From Pseudorhodoplanes sp. (GTDB lineage: Bacteria; Pseudomonadota; Alphaproteobacteria; Rhizobiales; Xanthobacteraceae): a stretch of 64,000 bases of DNA. Below the pieces are notes generated by a model, which worked only from the letters and a program-made list of their open reading frames with translations, was not told the DNA's origin and did not search any database. Location: assembly GCA_019187085.1 (NCBI GenBank), contig JABARS010000001.1:124001-188000 (forward strand), written 5' to 3'. Below are positions 36,577 to 45,449 of the stretch, piece after piece. Position 1 is the stretch's first letter; the number at the start of each line of letters is the position of its first letter. The position numbers and the translations under genes were made by a program.

Positions 36577-36776
36577 AGCCTTTCCTGTTGTGATGGAATC
36601 AAAGCAGGGTTTTCGCTTTTGTCCTGACGCGGTTTCTTCGCGCGAACCGGCGCTCACGCCGCCCGAAAACGCTCTAAAGCAGGATGAGTTTTCCTTGAAT
36701 CGTCATCCCGCTTTAGCGCTCTGTTTGAGCATGATCTTTTCCGAAAACCGCTTCGCACTTTTCGGGATCATGCTTT
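36577..36776. repeat. Cluster of rhizobial palindromic repeats
   Basis: Two palindromic units. TAAAGCAGGATGA (36675-36687) pairs with TCATCCCGCTTTA (36703-36715). AGCATGATC (36728-36736) pairs with GATCATGCT (36766-36774), with an inner CGAAAA/TTTTCG. The second, GAGCATGATCTTTTCCGAAA, is a dispersed intergenic repeat I know from Bradyrhizobium-type genomes. The cluster ends on the stop of the response regulator and may act as its terminator. Confidence 0.8.
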
Positions 36777-37392
36777 AGGTCTCGCGCTCCTGCAGCAGCA
36801 CTACCTTGCGCACGAGGGCCGCGAGATTGTTCGCGCCCATCTTCTCCATCACCCAGGCGCGATAATTCTCCACCGTGCGCGGGCTGATATCGAGCTTGAG
36901 TGCGATTTCCTTGGTCGAAAGGCCGTCGGCCACTAGCTGCATCACCTCGCGCTGGCGCGGCGACAATTCGGCGACCCGCGCTTCCAGTTCCGCGCGCTCG
37001 CTATGACGGATACGCTCGCGCGCGCCGCGCTCGACAGCGGAGCCGATGCTGGCGATCAGCCGCTCGTCGTCGAACGGCTTCTCAATGAAATCAAACGCAC
37101 CGGTCTTGATCGCCATCACCGCCATCGCGATGTCGCCGTGGCCGGTGATAAGGATGACCGGCAGCGTCGGCACGGTCCGCTGCACCTCGTTGAGCAGGTC
37201 GAGGCCCGACATGCCCGGCATGCGGATATCGGACACGACGCAGGCCGGCGGATCCTGCGGTTGCTGCTGCAGCTCCGTGAGAAAGCTTTCCGCCGACCGG
37301 AAGCAGCGCACCGTCATGCCGCGGTTCTCGAGCAGCATCTGCAGCGAACGCAGGATCGCGGCATCGTCCTCGATCAGCGCGATGGCGGTCAC
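36775..37392 (-). CDS. FixJ/NarL-type response regulator
   Basis: 205 residues. The receiver domain has LIEDDAAI, phospho-acceptor Asp in VVSDIRMPG, Thr in ILITGHGD and Lys in IEKPFDDE. A LuxR-type HTH follows: LSPRQREVMQLVADGLSTKE and LDISPRTVENYRAWVMEKMG. It starts at GTG 37392, overlapping the kinase stop (GTGA). It activates or represses genes on phosphorylation by the partner kinase. Confidence 0.93.
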   Translation of the reverse strand: MTAIALIEDDAAILRSLQMLLENRGMTVRCFRSAESFLTELQQQPQDPPACVVSDIRMPGMSGLDLLNEVQRTVPTLPVILITGHGDIAMAVMAIKTGAFDFIEKPFDDERLIASIGSAVERGARERIRHSERAELEARVAELSPRQREVMQLVADGLSTKEIALKLDISPRTVENYRAWVMEKMGANNLAALVRKVVLLQERET

Positions 37393-39032
37393 GACACGGC
37401 CTCCGCGCCTTCGGCCGCCGGCAGCGAGAACGAGGCCACGACGCCACCCGGGCCGCTGTCGATCCTCAGCCGACCGCCATGCGCCTCAATGATCGAGCGC
37501 GACAGCGACAGGCCGAGACCGAGACCGTCGCCTTTCGTGCTGGTGAAGGGCACGATCGGCGCCTCAGCAAGGTCCGAATCTAGCCCGGGCCCATTATCGA
37601 CGACGCGGATGAGAACACGCCCGCCGGTCTCGCGCGCGGCCTCGATCCGCACATGGCCGTCGTGGCGGCCGGCCTGCGCCAGCGCCTCGGCGGAATTCCT
37701 GACCAGGTTGACGAGCACCTGCTCGATCTGCAGCGGGTCGGCCTTCACGCGCGGCAGGTCGCGCTCCAGCCGGGTTTCGAACTCGATACCGAAGCGGTCA
37801 AGCTCGGCGCGGCAGAAGGATTGCGTCTCGCTCGCCAGCCGCGCGACGGTCACCGATTCGATCTGGCTGCGACCGAGACGGATGAAATCGCGCAAGCCGC
37901 GCACGACATTGGCGGCGCGATCCACCTGTTCGATGGCGCCCGACGTCGCCTCGACGATCACGGCGGCGTTGGGCGGCTGCACCTCCGCCGCGCTCTTGGC
38001 GAGGCGCGTGAAATTGGCGATCGCGGTCAGCGGCTGATTGATCTCGTGGGCGACGGCGGCGGCGAACTCGCCCATGGTGCCGAGCCGCGAGGCGCGGTTG
38101 AGCGCATCCTGCTGCAGGCGCAATTGCTGCTGCGTGCGCTGCTGCTCGTTGACCAGGACCCCGATCGCAAGCCCGGTCACCGCGAGCACGACCATGAGCG
38201 CCTGATACGACACGACGTCCATGGCGCTCTGGCCGGATATCTGGATCGCCGCGATGAGGCCGATCTGCGCCACGACGAGCATGCTCGATACGCCCTCGAG
38301 CCCGAACCGCACGGCCGTCCACACGATCGGAATGAACAGCAGATAGAAGAACTGCAGACGGAACGACACCGCAACAGCGAAAACGCCGGCGATCGCCGCA
38401 ATGATCAGGACCGCCAGCAGCACGACTTCCCAGGAAGGGCGCGGGAAGCGGCTGCGGGTAATCAGGATCAGCAGAAAGGGCGTGAAGACCATGACGCCGA
38501 TCATGTCGCCGACAAAGGCGCGCAGGGCAACCTGAAAAAAGTCGGCGCCCGAGACGATCCCGGACGTGCGCAGCACCAGGAAGTGCACAAGCGCCACCAA
38601 AGCCGCGCTGGCCAGCGTGAAGGCCATCAAAAGAAGCAGCGAGCGCTTAGTCGACAGCCGCACGTCAAAGCCGACGCGCGCCGACATCAGCAGCGCCGAC
38701 GCGCTGCCGTAGCCGGCGCCGCTCGTCAGCACCATGAAAAATTCCGTGACGACCGGCAGCGGCAATTGCCGCACGATCAGGTCGGCAAGAAACGGCGCGA
38801 CGAAAAGCCATGGCACGAATTCGAGGCCGAACAGCAGAACGAGCGCAAAGCTCAAACCGGTCTGCGGATTCCAGGGCGTGATGCCGAACGACGCGAACGG
38901 GTGAACGAAGCTGATCCAGTCCAGCAGCACATAGCCCGCGACATAAATCACGGCGACCGTGAAGTGCGAACGCGACAGGAGGCGAGCGAGCGGCATGTCC
39001 GGACCGACCGTCTGCGTGGACCGTCTCTGCAT
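37389..39032 (-). CDS. MASE1-domain sensor histidine kinase
   Basis: 547 residues. The N-terminal half is an eight-helix MASE1-like membrane sensor (VAVIYVAGYVLLDWISF, SFALVLLFGLEFVPWLFVAP). A short coiled linker (NEQQRTQQQLRLQQDALNRA) leads to the dimerisation helix with the phospho-His in AAVAHEINQPLTAI. The ATPase has N-box LVNLVRNSAEAL, G1 VVDNGPGLD and G2 GDGLGLGLSLSRSI. The FixL-type H-box pairs it with the FixJ-type regulator immediately downstream. The stimulus is not predictable. It is divergent from the antiporter gene at 39225. Confidence 0.92.
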   Translation of the reverse strand: MQRRSTQTVGPDMPLARLLSRSHFTVAVIYVAGYVLLDWISFVHPFASFGITPWNPQTGLSFALVLLFGLEFVPWLFVAPFLADLIVRQLPLPVVTEFFMVLTSGAGYGSASALLMSARVGFDVRLSTKRSLLLLMAFTLASAALVALVHFLVLRTSGIVSGADFFQVALRAFVGDMIGVMVFTPFLLILITRSRFPRPSWEVVLLAVLIIAAIAGVFAVAVSFRLQFFYLLFIPIVWTAVRFGLEGVSSMLVVAQIGLIAAIQISGQSAMDVVSYQALMVVLAVTGLAIGVLVNEQQRTQQQLRLQQDALNRASRLGTMGEFAAAVAHEINQPLTAIANFTRLAKSAAEVQPPNAAVIVEATSGAIEQVDRAANVVRGLRDFIRLGRSQIESVTVARLASETQSFCRAELDRFGIEFETRLERDLPRVKADPLQIEQVLVNLVRNSAEALAQAGRHDGHVRIEAARETGGRVLIRVVDNGPGLDSDLAEAPIVPFTSTKGDGLGLGLSLSRSIIEAHGGRLRIDSGPGGVVASFSLPAAEGAEAVS

Positions 39033-39224
39033 GCCCTCTTACTCCCGTGCGCCCCGTCGTCGCGATTGGGTAGTTCTACTCTGGTAGCAGGCACCCGGCA
39101 CTCCCCCGCCGGGAGCTGCACCGAATTGCCGGCACACGATTTTCCCGCGCAGCTTCCCATCCCCTGGGGGCTCGCGGCAACCGCTTTGGGTTGAGCGCAC
39201 GCATTGCGGAGGGGATCGGCGTCC

Positions 39225-40493
39225 ATGGAAACTCCGTCCACGATCGAGATCGTGTCGTTTGCGATCTTTGCCGCGGCCGTCGCGCATACCTTCTCCACGC
39301 GCGTGTTCGAGCATCTCGCCCACCTTTATCCGCGCCATGCCGGCCTCTGGCACCTACTCGGCGAAGTGGAGGTGGTGTTCGGCTTCTGGGCCATGGTGCT
39401 GATCGTGTTCATGGTGACGCAGGCCGGCACAACCGACACGCTGACTTATCTGGAAAGCCGAAACTTCACCGAGCCGGCCTTCGTGTTCGTGATCATGGTG
39501 ATCGCGGCGAGCCGCCCGGTCATCGATTTCGCGGCGGTGGTCCTGCAGACGGTCGCGCGCGTTCTGCCGTTCGAGCGATCAATGGCCTATTATTTCACGC
39601 TGCTCTCGGTGGGGCCGCTGCTCGGGTCGTTCATCACCGAGCCCGCGGCGATGACGCTTTCGGCGATGCTACTGCGCCAGGCCTATTTCGACAGAAACAT
39701 GCCGGCGTCGTTCATGTACGCAACGCTCGGCGTGCTGTTCGTCAATATCTCGATCGGGGGAACGCTGACGCCCTACGCGGCGCCGCCGGTGCTGATGGTG
39801 GCCGAGCGCTGGGGCTTCGACCTCACGATCATGCTCACCAAGTTCGGCTGGAAGGCCGCGGTCGCCGTCGTCATCAACGCGGCCGCGGTGACGCTGCTGT
39901 TCCGCTCCTGCCTGAACGGGATGTCGGGCATGCCCGCCGCACTGACCCGGCTTGAAGTGCCGGCGCCGGTCATCCTCATCCATCTGCTCTTCCTCGTCGG
40001 CGTCGTGGTCTTCAATCATCACCTCGTGGTGTTCATGGCGCTGTTCCTGTTCTTCCTCGGCTTCACCGAGGCCTACAAGAAGCATCAAACCCAGTTGATC
40101 CTCCGGCAGGGGCTGCTGGTCGGCTTCTTTCTCGCCGGTCTCGTCGTGATAGGCGGCCAGCAGAAATGGTGGCTGCAGCCGCTCCTGGCCGACATGGGTT
40201 CAGGCACGCTGTTCGTGGGCGCAACCCTGCTCACGGCCGTCACCGACAATGCCGCGCTCACCTATCTCGGCTCCCTGGTCGAGGGCGTGTCGGAGGAATT
40301 CAAGTACGCCCTGGTGGCCGGCGCGGTGACCGGCGGCGGACTGACGGTCATCGCCAACGCGCCCAACCCGGCCGGCTTCGCGATCCTGAAAGACAGTTTC
40401 GAGGAAGGCTCGATCAGCGCGGCCGGACTGGCAGCGGCCGCCGCCGGCCCCACACTCGTCGCCGCGGCAGCCTTCCTGCTCCTGCCGGGCTAA
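39225..40493 (+). CDS. Putative Na+/H+ antiporter
   Basis: 422 residues, about eleven hydrophobic spans, from ATG 39225 behind GGAGGGG. Membrane motifs with charged residues include LGSFITEPAAMTLSAMLL, SIGGTLTPYAAPPVLMV, TAVTDNAALTYLG and TVIANAPNPAGFAIL, the pattern of the putative Na+/H+ antiporter family (ion-transporter superfamily). Its substrate is unproven. It shares a direction and an 18-nt spacing with uspA and so probably a stress-linked transcript; it may be a target of the divergent two-component system. Confidence 0.82.
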   Translation: METPSTIEIVSFAIFAAAVAHTFSTRVFEHLAHLYPRHAGLWHLLGEVEVVFGFWAMVLIVFMVTQAGTTDTLTYLESRNFTEPAFVFVIMVIAASRPVIDFAAVVLQTVARVLPFERSMAYYFTLLSVGPLLGSFITEPAAMTLSAMLLRQAYFDRNMPASFMYATLGVLFVNISIGGTLTPYAAPPVLMVAERWGFDLTIMLTKFGWKAAVAVVINAAAVTLLFRSCLNGMSGMPAALTRLEVPAPVILIHLLFLVGVVVFNHHLVVFMALFLFFLGFTEAYKKHQTQLILRQGLLVGFFLAGLVVIGGQQKWWLQPLLADMGSGTLFVGATLLTAVTDNAALTYLGSLVEGVSEEFKYALVAGAVTGGGLTVIANAPNPAGFAILKDSFEEGSISAAGLAAAAAGPTLVAAAAFLLLPG

Positions 40494-40511
40494 GCACCAA
40501 CGGAGACATCA

Positions 40512-40982
40512 ATGAGCGCCTCACATCCGCGCAAGATCCTGGCAGCCGTTGACGGCTCGGAGCGCACAAACCGCGTCGTCGACTACCTTCTGTCGCTTGC
40601 CAAGAAGGACAAGTCGATCAAGGTTGTGGTCCTCAACGTGCAGAACGAGCCGGAGAAATGGCGGCTGCGCGGCTACGAATCGTTCAAGAAGGACGAGATC
40701 ATCGATCGCCTGACCAGGGACGTCGGCGGACCGATCGTGCGCGGCGTTGGCCGGCGGCTCGGCCGGGCCGGCATCGCGCACGATCTGCGCGTGGAGATCG
40801 GCGAGCCGGTCGAGACGATCATCCGCTGCGCGGCCGAGGAAGGCTGCGACCTGATCGTGGTCGGCGATCCGCGCCCCGGCGTCGTGCGCCGCTGGCTGAC
40901 GCAGACCGCCGGGATCACGCTCGGCTCGGTTGCCGGCAAGGTGGTGCAGCTCGCCCGCAAGCCGATCGTCGTCGCCCGATGA
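40512..40982 (+). CDS. Universal stress protein (UspA family)
   Basis: 156 residues. RKILAAVDGSERTNRVVDYL opens the fold, VVVLNVQNEP is strand 2, and the C-terminal G-2x-G-9x-G-S motif is seen as VGDPRPG followed by GITLGSVAGKV. This is the ATP-binding subclass of Usp proteins. It follows the antiporter with an 18-nt gap. Confidence 0.92.
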   Translation: MSASHPRKILAAVDGSERTNRVVDYLLSLAKKDKSIKVVVLNVQNEPEKWRLRGYESFKKDEIIDRLTRDVGGPIVRGVGRRLGRAGIAHDLRVEIGEPVETIIRCAAEEGCDLIVVGDPRPGVVRRWLTQTAGITLGSVAGKVVQLARKPIVVAR

Positions 40983-40989
40983 GGCGAGA

Positions 40990-41577
40990 TCAGATGGCCG
41001 GCACGCCGGCCATCGCCTGCATGTAGCGGTTCTCGTCGCGGGCGGCGCCGTTCGCCTTGCGCTTCGTGCTGCGCGCAAGCGCCTTCTTGTTGACTTTGCG
41101 CTTGGCGATGGAGGACAGCTTCTTGTCGGTCGCCTTCTCTTCCTTGAGATTGGCGGCGATCAGGCGCGCGACATCGTTCTTGCCGAGCAGCTTGGCCCAG
41201 GCCGCAAGCGTGCCGTAGCGCGTGATCTCGTAATGCTCGACCGCCTGCGCGGCGCCGATCAATGCGGCATTGAGCACGGTCTTGTCGGCGACGTCGGCGG
41301 CAATGTCGTTGGCCTCGTCGATAATGCCGTCGATGGCCGGGCATTTCGTGCCCTTGGGCTCCTGCTTGAGCTTCTTGAAGACCTGGTCCAGCCGGCGGAT
41401 CTGGCCGCGGGTCTGCTTCAGGTGTGCCTGAAAGCCCTTCTTCAGCTCGCTGTCGGACGCCTTGGCGATCATGTCCGGCAGCGATTTCTCGATTCTGTTC
41501 TCGGCGTAATAGATGTCCTGCAGCGTGTGCAGGAACAGGTCGTCCATCGTCTCGATATCGGCGCTAAACCAACCCAT
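40990..41577 (-). CDS. Ferritin-like DUF892 (YciE/YciF) protein
   Basis: 195 residues. A four-helix bundle with metal-ligand-type Glu/His: DLFLHTLQDIYYAENRIEKS and AAQAVEHYEITRYGTLAAWA. The last 40 residues or so are Lys/Arg-rich (AKRKVNKKALARSTKRKANG), which could bind nucleic acid. Members are stress-induced; the exact activity is not established. It is convergent with uspA (7-nt gap). Confidence 0.92.
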   Translation of the reverse strand: MGWFSADIETMDDLFLHTLQDIYYAENRIEKSLPDMIAKASDSELKKGFQAHLKQTRGQIRRLDQVFKKLKQEPKGTKCPAIDGIIDEANDIAADVADKTVLNAALIGAAQAVEHYEITRYGTLAAWAKLLGKNDVARLIAANLKEEKATDKKLSSIAKRKVNKKALARSTKRKANGAARDENRYMQAMAGVPAI

Positions 41578-41668
41578 CGTTTCCTCCTGGTTTCAGTCAG
41601 AAGGAATAAGCGGCGGACATCGGGAAAGTTCCGGTTCCCTCCCGGCGCGCGCTGTCTGTGGGCCGCGA

Positions 41669-42934
41669 TCAGGCCTTCGGCACCGCCACGATCGGCGGAC
41701 GGGCATTGAGCTCGTCGACCTGGAAGCCGGCGACCTTCTTGTAATTGGCTGCGATGCTTTCGAGCTCCTCGCGCGAGAGCACCTCGGCGATGTCGTTGAA
41801 GCCGTTGGGCGCACGCTCCTCGACGAGCTGCATCACCTGCTCGGGGCCGTTCTGGCGGTTGAGCAGGACGAGGCGGCTGGTGGCCGGCCGCCGCTCGGCC
41901 TCGTAGGCGGCGAGCGCTTCCGGCGTCGGGCCCCGGGCGAGGATTTCGCGCGCCAGCACCCGCGCATCCAGGATCGCCTGCGAGGCACCGTTGGAGCCGA
42001 TCGGGTACATCGGGTGCGCGGCATCGCCGAGCAGCGTGACGCGACCGAACGTCCAGCATTCGAGCGGATCGCGGTCGACCAGCGGATATTCGTAGCAATA
42101 TTCCGCATTGCGGATCAGCCCCGGCACGTCGAGCCAGTTGAAATGCCAGTCCTCGAAATGGGGCAGGAACTCTTCCAGCTTGCCGACGCGGTTGTAATCC
42201 TCGCGCCGCCACTGATAGCCGGGCGGCAGATGCCGCTCGGCGATCCAGTTGATCATCGGACGACCGCGCTCCGAATCTGCGCGCGAAATCGGGTAGCAGA
42301 CGAATTTCAGCGTCTCGTGGCCGGCCATGATCATGGTGCGGCCGGTGAGGAACGGCTCGCTGAACGTCACCCCGCGCCAGAGGATGCGCCCGTTCCAGAT
42401 CGGCGCGCCCTCCCGCGGATAAAGCCGCGCGCGCATGGCCGAGTGGATGCCGTCGGCGCCGATCAGCAGCGAACCCTCATATTCTCCGACCGGCTTGCCG
42501 TCCTTGCCGACAAAGCGCGCACGCACGCCGTTGCCGGTTTCCTCCCAGCCGACGAAATGATGGGCGGTCAGGATGTTGTCGGCGCCGATGCGCTCGCGCG
42601 CGATATCGTAGAGGAGCTGGTGCAGGATGCCGCGATGGATGGAGAGTTGCGGCCACCTGTAGCCGGCTTCGAGCCCGCGCGGCTCGCTCCAGATCAGCTT
42701 ACCGTGCTTGGAATAATAGGCGAGCTCGCGGGTGCGGATCGCGGTCTCGTCGAGGCGGTCGAGCAGGCCAAGCTCGATCAGCTCGCGCCCGGCATGCGGA
42801 AGCACATTGATGCCGACGCCGATCGGCTTGATCTCGGTCACGCTTTCGAACACCCGCACCGGGACGCCGATCTGGTGCAGGCTGAGCGCCACGGTCAATC
42901 CGCCGATCCCTCCGCCGGCGACAAGCACGGTCAT
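41669..42934 (-). CDS. FAD-dependent monooxygenase
   Basis: 421 residues of the PHBH/salicylate hydroxylase class. The FAD dinucleotide fold is MTVLVAGGGIGGLTVALSLH, the DG motif is LLIGADGIHSAMR, and the GD motif is VTLLGDAAHPMYPIGSNGAS. SNGASQAILDARVL is the usual C-terminal block. It hydroxylates an aromatic substrate with NAD(P)H and O2; the substrate is not known. It is monocistronic. Confidence 0.92.
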   Translation of the reverse strand: MTVLVAGGGIGGLTVALSLHQIGVPVRVFESVTEIKPIGVGINVLPHAGRELIELGLLDRLDETAIRTRELAYYSKHGKLIWSEPRGLEAGYRWPQLSIHRGILHQLLYDIARERIGADNILTAHHFVGWEETGNGVRARFVGKDGKPVGEYEGSLLIGADGIHSAMRARLYPREGAPIWNGRILWRGVTFSEPFLTGRTMIMAGHETLKFVCYPISRADSERGRPMINWIAERHLPPGYQWRREDYNRVGKLEEFLPHFEDWHFNWLDVPGLIRNAEYCYEYPLVDRDPLECWTFGRVTLLGDAAHPMYPIGSNGASQAILDARVLAREILARGPTPEALAAYEAERRPATSRLVLLNRQNGPEQVMQLVEERAPNGFNDIAEVLSREELESIAANYKKVAGFQVDELNARPPIVAVPKA

Positions 42935-43115
42935 TGCAGTCCCCCCAATCGCAACGCCCGGCTTTTCTCATGCACGCGGTTCAAAAACAATGCAGCACAT
43001 TGCCCGATCGCCCGCCGGCTGACCGCTGGCGCGGCGCCGATCTCGTCTTATGATGCGGTGAGCCGGCGACGGTTCCCGCCGAGTAATCCTGCCGGGTAAT
43101 GGAGAACAAACCGCC

Positions 43116-44333
43116 ATGACCGCTCGGGCTTTCCACAAAGAAGTGCAGCGGTTCGCATTCGCCGCAGTCTTGTTCCTTATTGCCGCGATGCCGGCGGCGG
43201 CCGCGGAGTTCGAGGTCGCCTTCAAGAGCTGCCCGGACCAGAGCGAGGACACCGGAAAGTCCGAAATCCGGAACTGCGCGATCGCGTCCGGCAAGGTCCG
43301 TGGCGGACGTCTGGCGCTGCGCATGACTGGCGAGATCGCTCCCGGCGATCCCGAGCGCCTGGCCAAAGCGATCGCAGCAAACGCGGAGGCCGGCGGCTCC
43401 TGGGGCTCGCTCGGCGAAGGCAATTTCATCACATTGATGCTGTCCGGCGAGGCAGGCGACTTCGATGCCGGCATCGCACTCGGCCGCTTTCTGCAGGATG
43501 GCTGGATCCATACCCGCATCGTCAGGGGCGCACGCTGCACCGGGGCCTGCGCACTCGCCTTCATGGGCGGTCGCGCGATGTGGGGACGCCTGACGCGTCC
43601 GGCGGTCGAACGGCGGCTGGAAGCCGGCGGCGTACTGGCGTTCGCATCCCCGCTTGCCGGTCTCGATCCTGCGCAGGCAGCGCCCGTAGTCGCGCGCCTG
43701 CGCGCGCTTGTCGCCTATGCCGAACATGCCGCCATCGCCCCGGCCATACTAAAGAAAATCGCGGCGCTTGAGTCCGCCGACCGCTTTACGATCGACACCG
43801 TCTTCCGGGCGAAGATCGCCAATATCGGCGTGGAGGGCGTGCAACCGCCGGCCAAAATGGAAGACCGGAATTATATCGACGCCTGCTACGCCCAGGGCGA
43901 CTGGAATTACGGCGTGTTCGGCGCCTACGACGAGCCGCCCAAGCTCGACACAACCGGTCCGGACATGCCCGATGCGCAAGTCTTCCGGCGCGGCAGCGGA
44001 TTTGTCGTCGTGACCGTGGTGACGAGTTTCGGCAACCTCGATTACTGGTGCGCGATCGCGACCGGCCAAAGCGGCAAGGTCACCATCCGGCGCAGCGACG
44101 TCAAAGCCTGGCTGTCGAAATACGAAGGCCGCAATTCCCTGCTCGCCGGCAACGCGGCCGAGGACGTCATGCTGCAGCCGGACGAGATCCATTACAGCAA
44201 GGCGTCGGCCGGCCTGCACGACTTACCGGCGACGTACGGGCTTCGCTTGCTGGCGCATCCGCCGGCGACCCGCCTCGACGCCATCGCCGATCCTGCGTTC
44301 AAGTGGAATCCGCTCTTCTATCCGCAAGATTGA
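43116..44333 (+). CDS. Periplasmic protein, ClpP-like (COG3904 type)
   Basis: 405 residues with signal peptide (FAFAAVLFLIAAMPAAAA, cleavage before EFEV). The central part, FITLMLSGEAGDFDAGIALG, then GARCTGACALAFMGGRA, resembles the exported ClpP-like proteins of Hyphomicrobiales, where a Cys-x-Ser/Gly-Cys-A motif sits at the ClpP nucleophile position. The catalytic Ser seems replaced here (CTGAC), so activity is doubtful. The C-terminal 200 residues match nothing I recognise. Confidence 0.65.
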   Translation: MTARAFHKEVQRFAFAAVLFLIAAMPAAAAEFEVAFKSCPDQSEDTGKSEIRNCAIASGKVRGGRLALRMTGEIAPGDPERLAKAIAANAEAGGSWGSLGEGNFITLMLSGEAGDFDAGIALGRFLQDGWIHTRIVRGARCTGACALAFMGGRAMWGRLTRPAVERRLEAGGVLAFASPLAGLDPAQAAPVVARLRALVAYAEHAAIAPAILKKIAALESADRFTIDTVFRAKIANIGVEGVQPPAKMEDRNYIDACYAQGDWNYGVFGAYDEPPKLDTTGPDMPDAQVFRRGSGFVVVTVVTSFGNLDYWCAIATGQSGKVTIRRSDVKAWLSKYEGRNSLLAGNAAEDVMLQPDEIHYSKASAGLHDLPATYGLRLLAHPPATRLDAIADPAFKWNPLFYPQD

Positions 44334-44425
44334 CGCGCCCGCGCCAAGATGAGACGAACGCGGCCCACAACACTCGCGTTCAACCGTCCGCAATCATCGC
44401 AAGACCATCAGGGAGAGACCCCGCA

Positions 44426-44776
44426 ATGACGATCCAGCGTTTCGACAGCGGCCCGCGCATGAGCAAGGCCGTGGTGCACGGCAACACCGTCTATCTGGCC
44501 GGCCTCGTCGCCGACAATCCCAAGGGCAAGAGCGTCAGCGAACAGACGAAGGACATCCTCGCCCAGATCGACGGCTTCCTCGCCAAGGCCGGCACCGACA
44601 AATCAAAACTCCTGTCCGCCAATATCTGGCTCACCGACATGGCGACCTTTGCGGAGATGAATGGAGTATGGGACGCCTGGGTATCGCCCGGCAACGCGCC
44701 CGCGCGCGCCACCGTCGAGGCGAGGCTCGCCGCACCCGACTACAAGGTCGAGATCATGGTGACGGCGGCGAAGTAA
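44426..44776 (+). CDS. RidA-family (YjgF) protein
   Basis: 116 residues from ATG 44426 with GGGAGAGA upstream. VVHGNTVYLAGLVADNPKGK, LSANIWLTDMATFAEMNGVW and ARATVEARLAAPDYKVEI are the RidA blocks. The Arg of ARATVEA, which binds the enamine/imine carboxylate, is present. It hydrolyses reactive 2-aminoacrylate-type imines. It is followed 13 nt later by a small unknown gene. Confidence 0.94.
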   Translation: MTIQRFDSGPRMSKAVVHGNTVYLAGLVADNPKGKSVSEQTKDILAQIDGFLAKAGTDKSKLLSANIWLTDMATFAEMNGVWDAWVSPGNAPARATVEARLAAPDYKVEIMVTAAK

Positions 44777-44789
44777 GGGCCGCGGGGCC

Positions 44790-45425
44790 ATGACCGCGAC
44801 GAACAGCCGGCCCGGCATCCTGGCGATCTGGAACGATTGCGCGCCGAGCCGCGAGGCCGATTTCGAACACTGGTTCCAGAGCGAGCATCTCGCCGAACGT
44901 CTGGCCGTGCCGGGCTTCCGACGCGGCCGGCGGCACGAAGCCGTCAGCGGCGCGCCGAAATATTTCGTCTTCTATCTCACGGATTCCCCCGACGTCCTCA
45001 CTTCGCCGGCCTATCTCGAACGCGTCAACAATCCGACGCCGCTGACCGTCGAGATGATGTCGGGTGTGTTCCGCAACATGAACCGCACGGTGTGTCATCT
45101 CGCCGCGCGGCGCGGCGAGATGCGCGGAGCGTTCGCCGTTACCGCGCGGTTCGCACGTCCGCAGGAGGCGGACGCATTGTCGGACACGCTGGCGCAACTC
45201 GTCACCGGAGACGGCGTCGCCTGCGGCGAAATCTGGACCACGGCCGACGCGCCTCCGTCGATGTCGACGGAGGAAAAGCTGCGCGGCGGCGACCGCAGGA
45301 TCAGCGATTGCCTCATGGTCGAGACACTGCGCGAAGCCGACGCCCGCAAGTGCGCGGAACAGATGACGCAGGCCTTCGGCGGCGACGCCGAGATCGGCAT
45401 CTACCGCCTGCTCTGCGAACTATAG
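44790..45425 (+). CDS. Unknown cytoplasmic protein, dimeric alpha/beta-barrel-like
   Basis: 211 residues. FEHWFQSEHLAERLAVPGFR is the EthD/DUF4286-like opening of an alpha/beta-barrel, with RRHEAVSGAPKYFVFYLTDS as the next strands. The second half (VTARFARPQEADALSDTLAQ and ISDCLMVETLREADARKC) may repeat the fold, making a pseudo-dimer. No catalytic motif stands out. Coupled to the RidA gene, so a role in small-molecule detoxification or catabolism is possible. Confidence 0.7.
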   Translation: MTATNSRPGILAIWNDCAPSREADFEHWFQSEHLAERLAVPGFRRGRRHEAVSGAPKYFVFYLTDSPDVLTSPAYLERVNNPTPLTVEMMSGVFRNMNRTVCHLAARRGEMRGAFAVTARFARPQEADALSDTLAQLVTGDGVACGEIWTTADAPPSMSTEEKLRGGDRRISDCLMVETLREADARKCAEQMTQAFGGDAEIGIYRLLCEL

Positions 45426-45449
45426 CCGGCGACAGGTCCGGCGCCGCGC

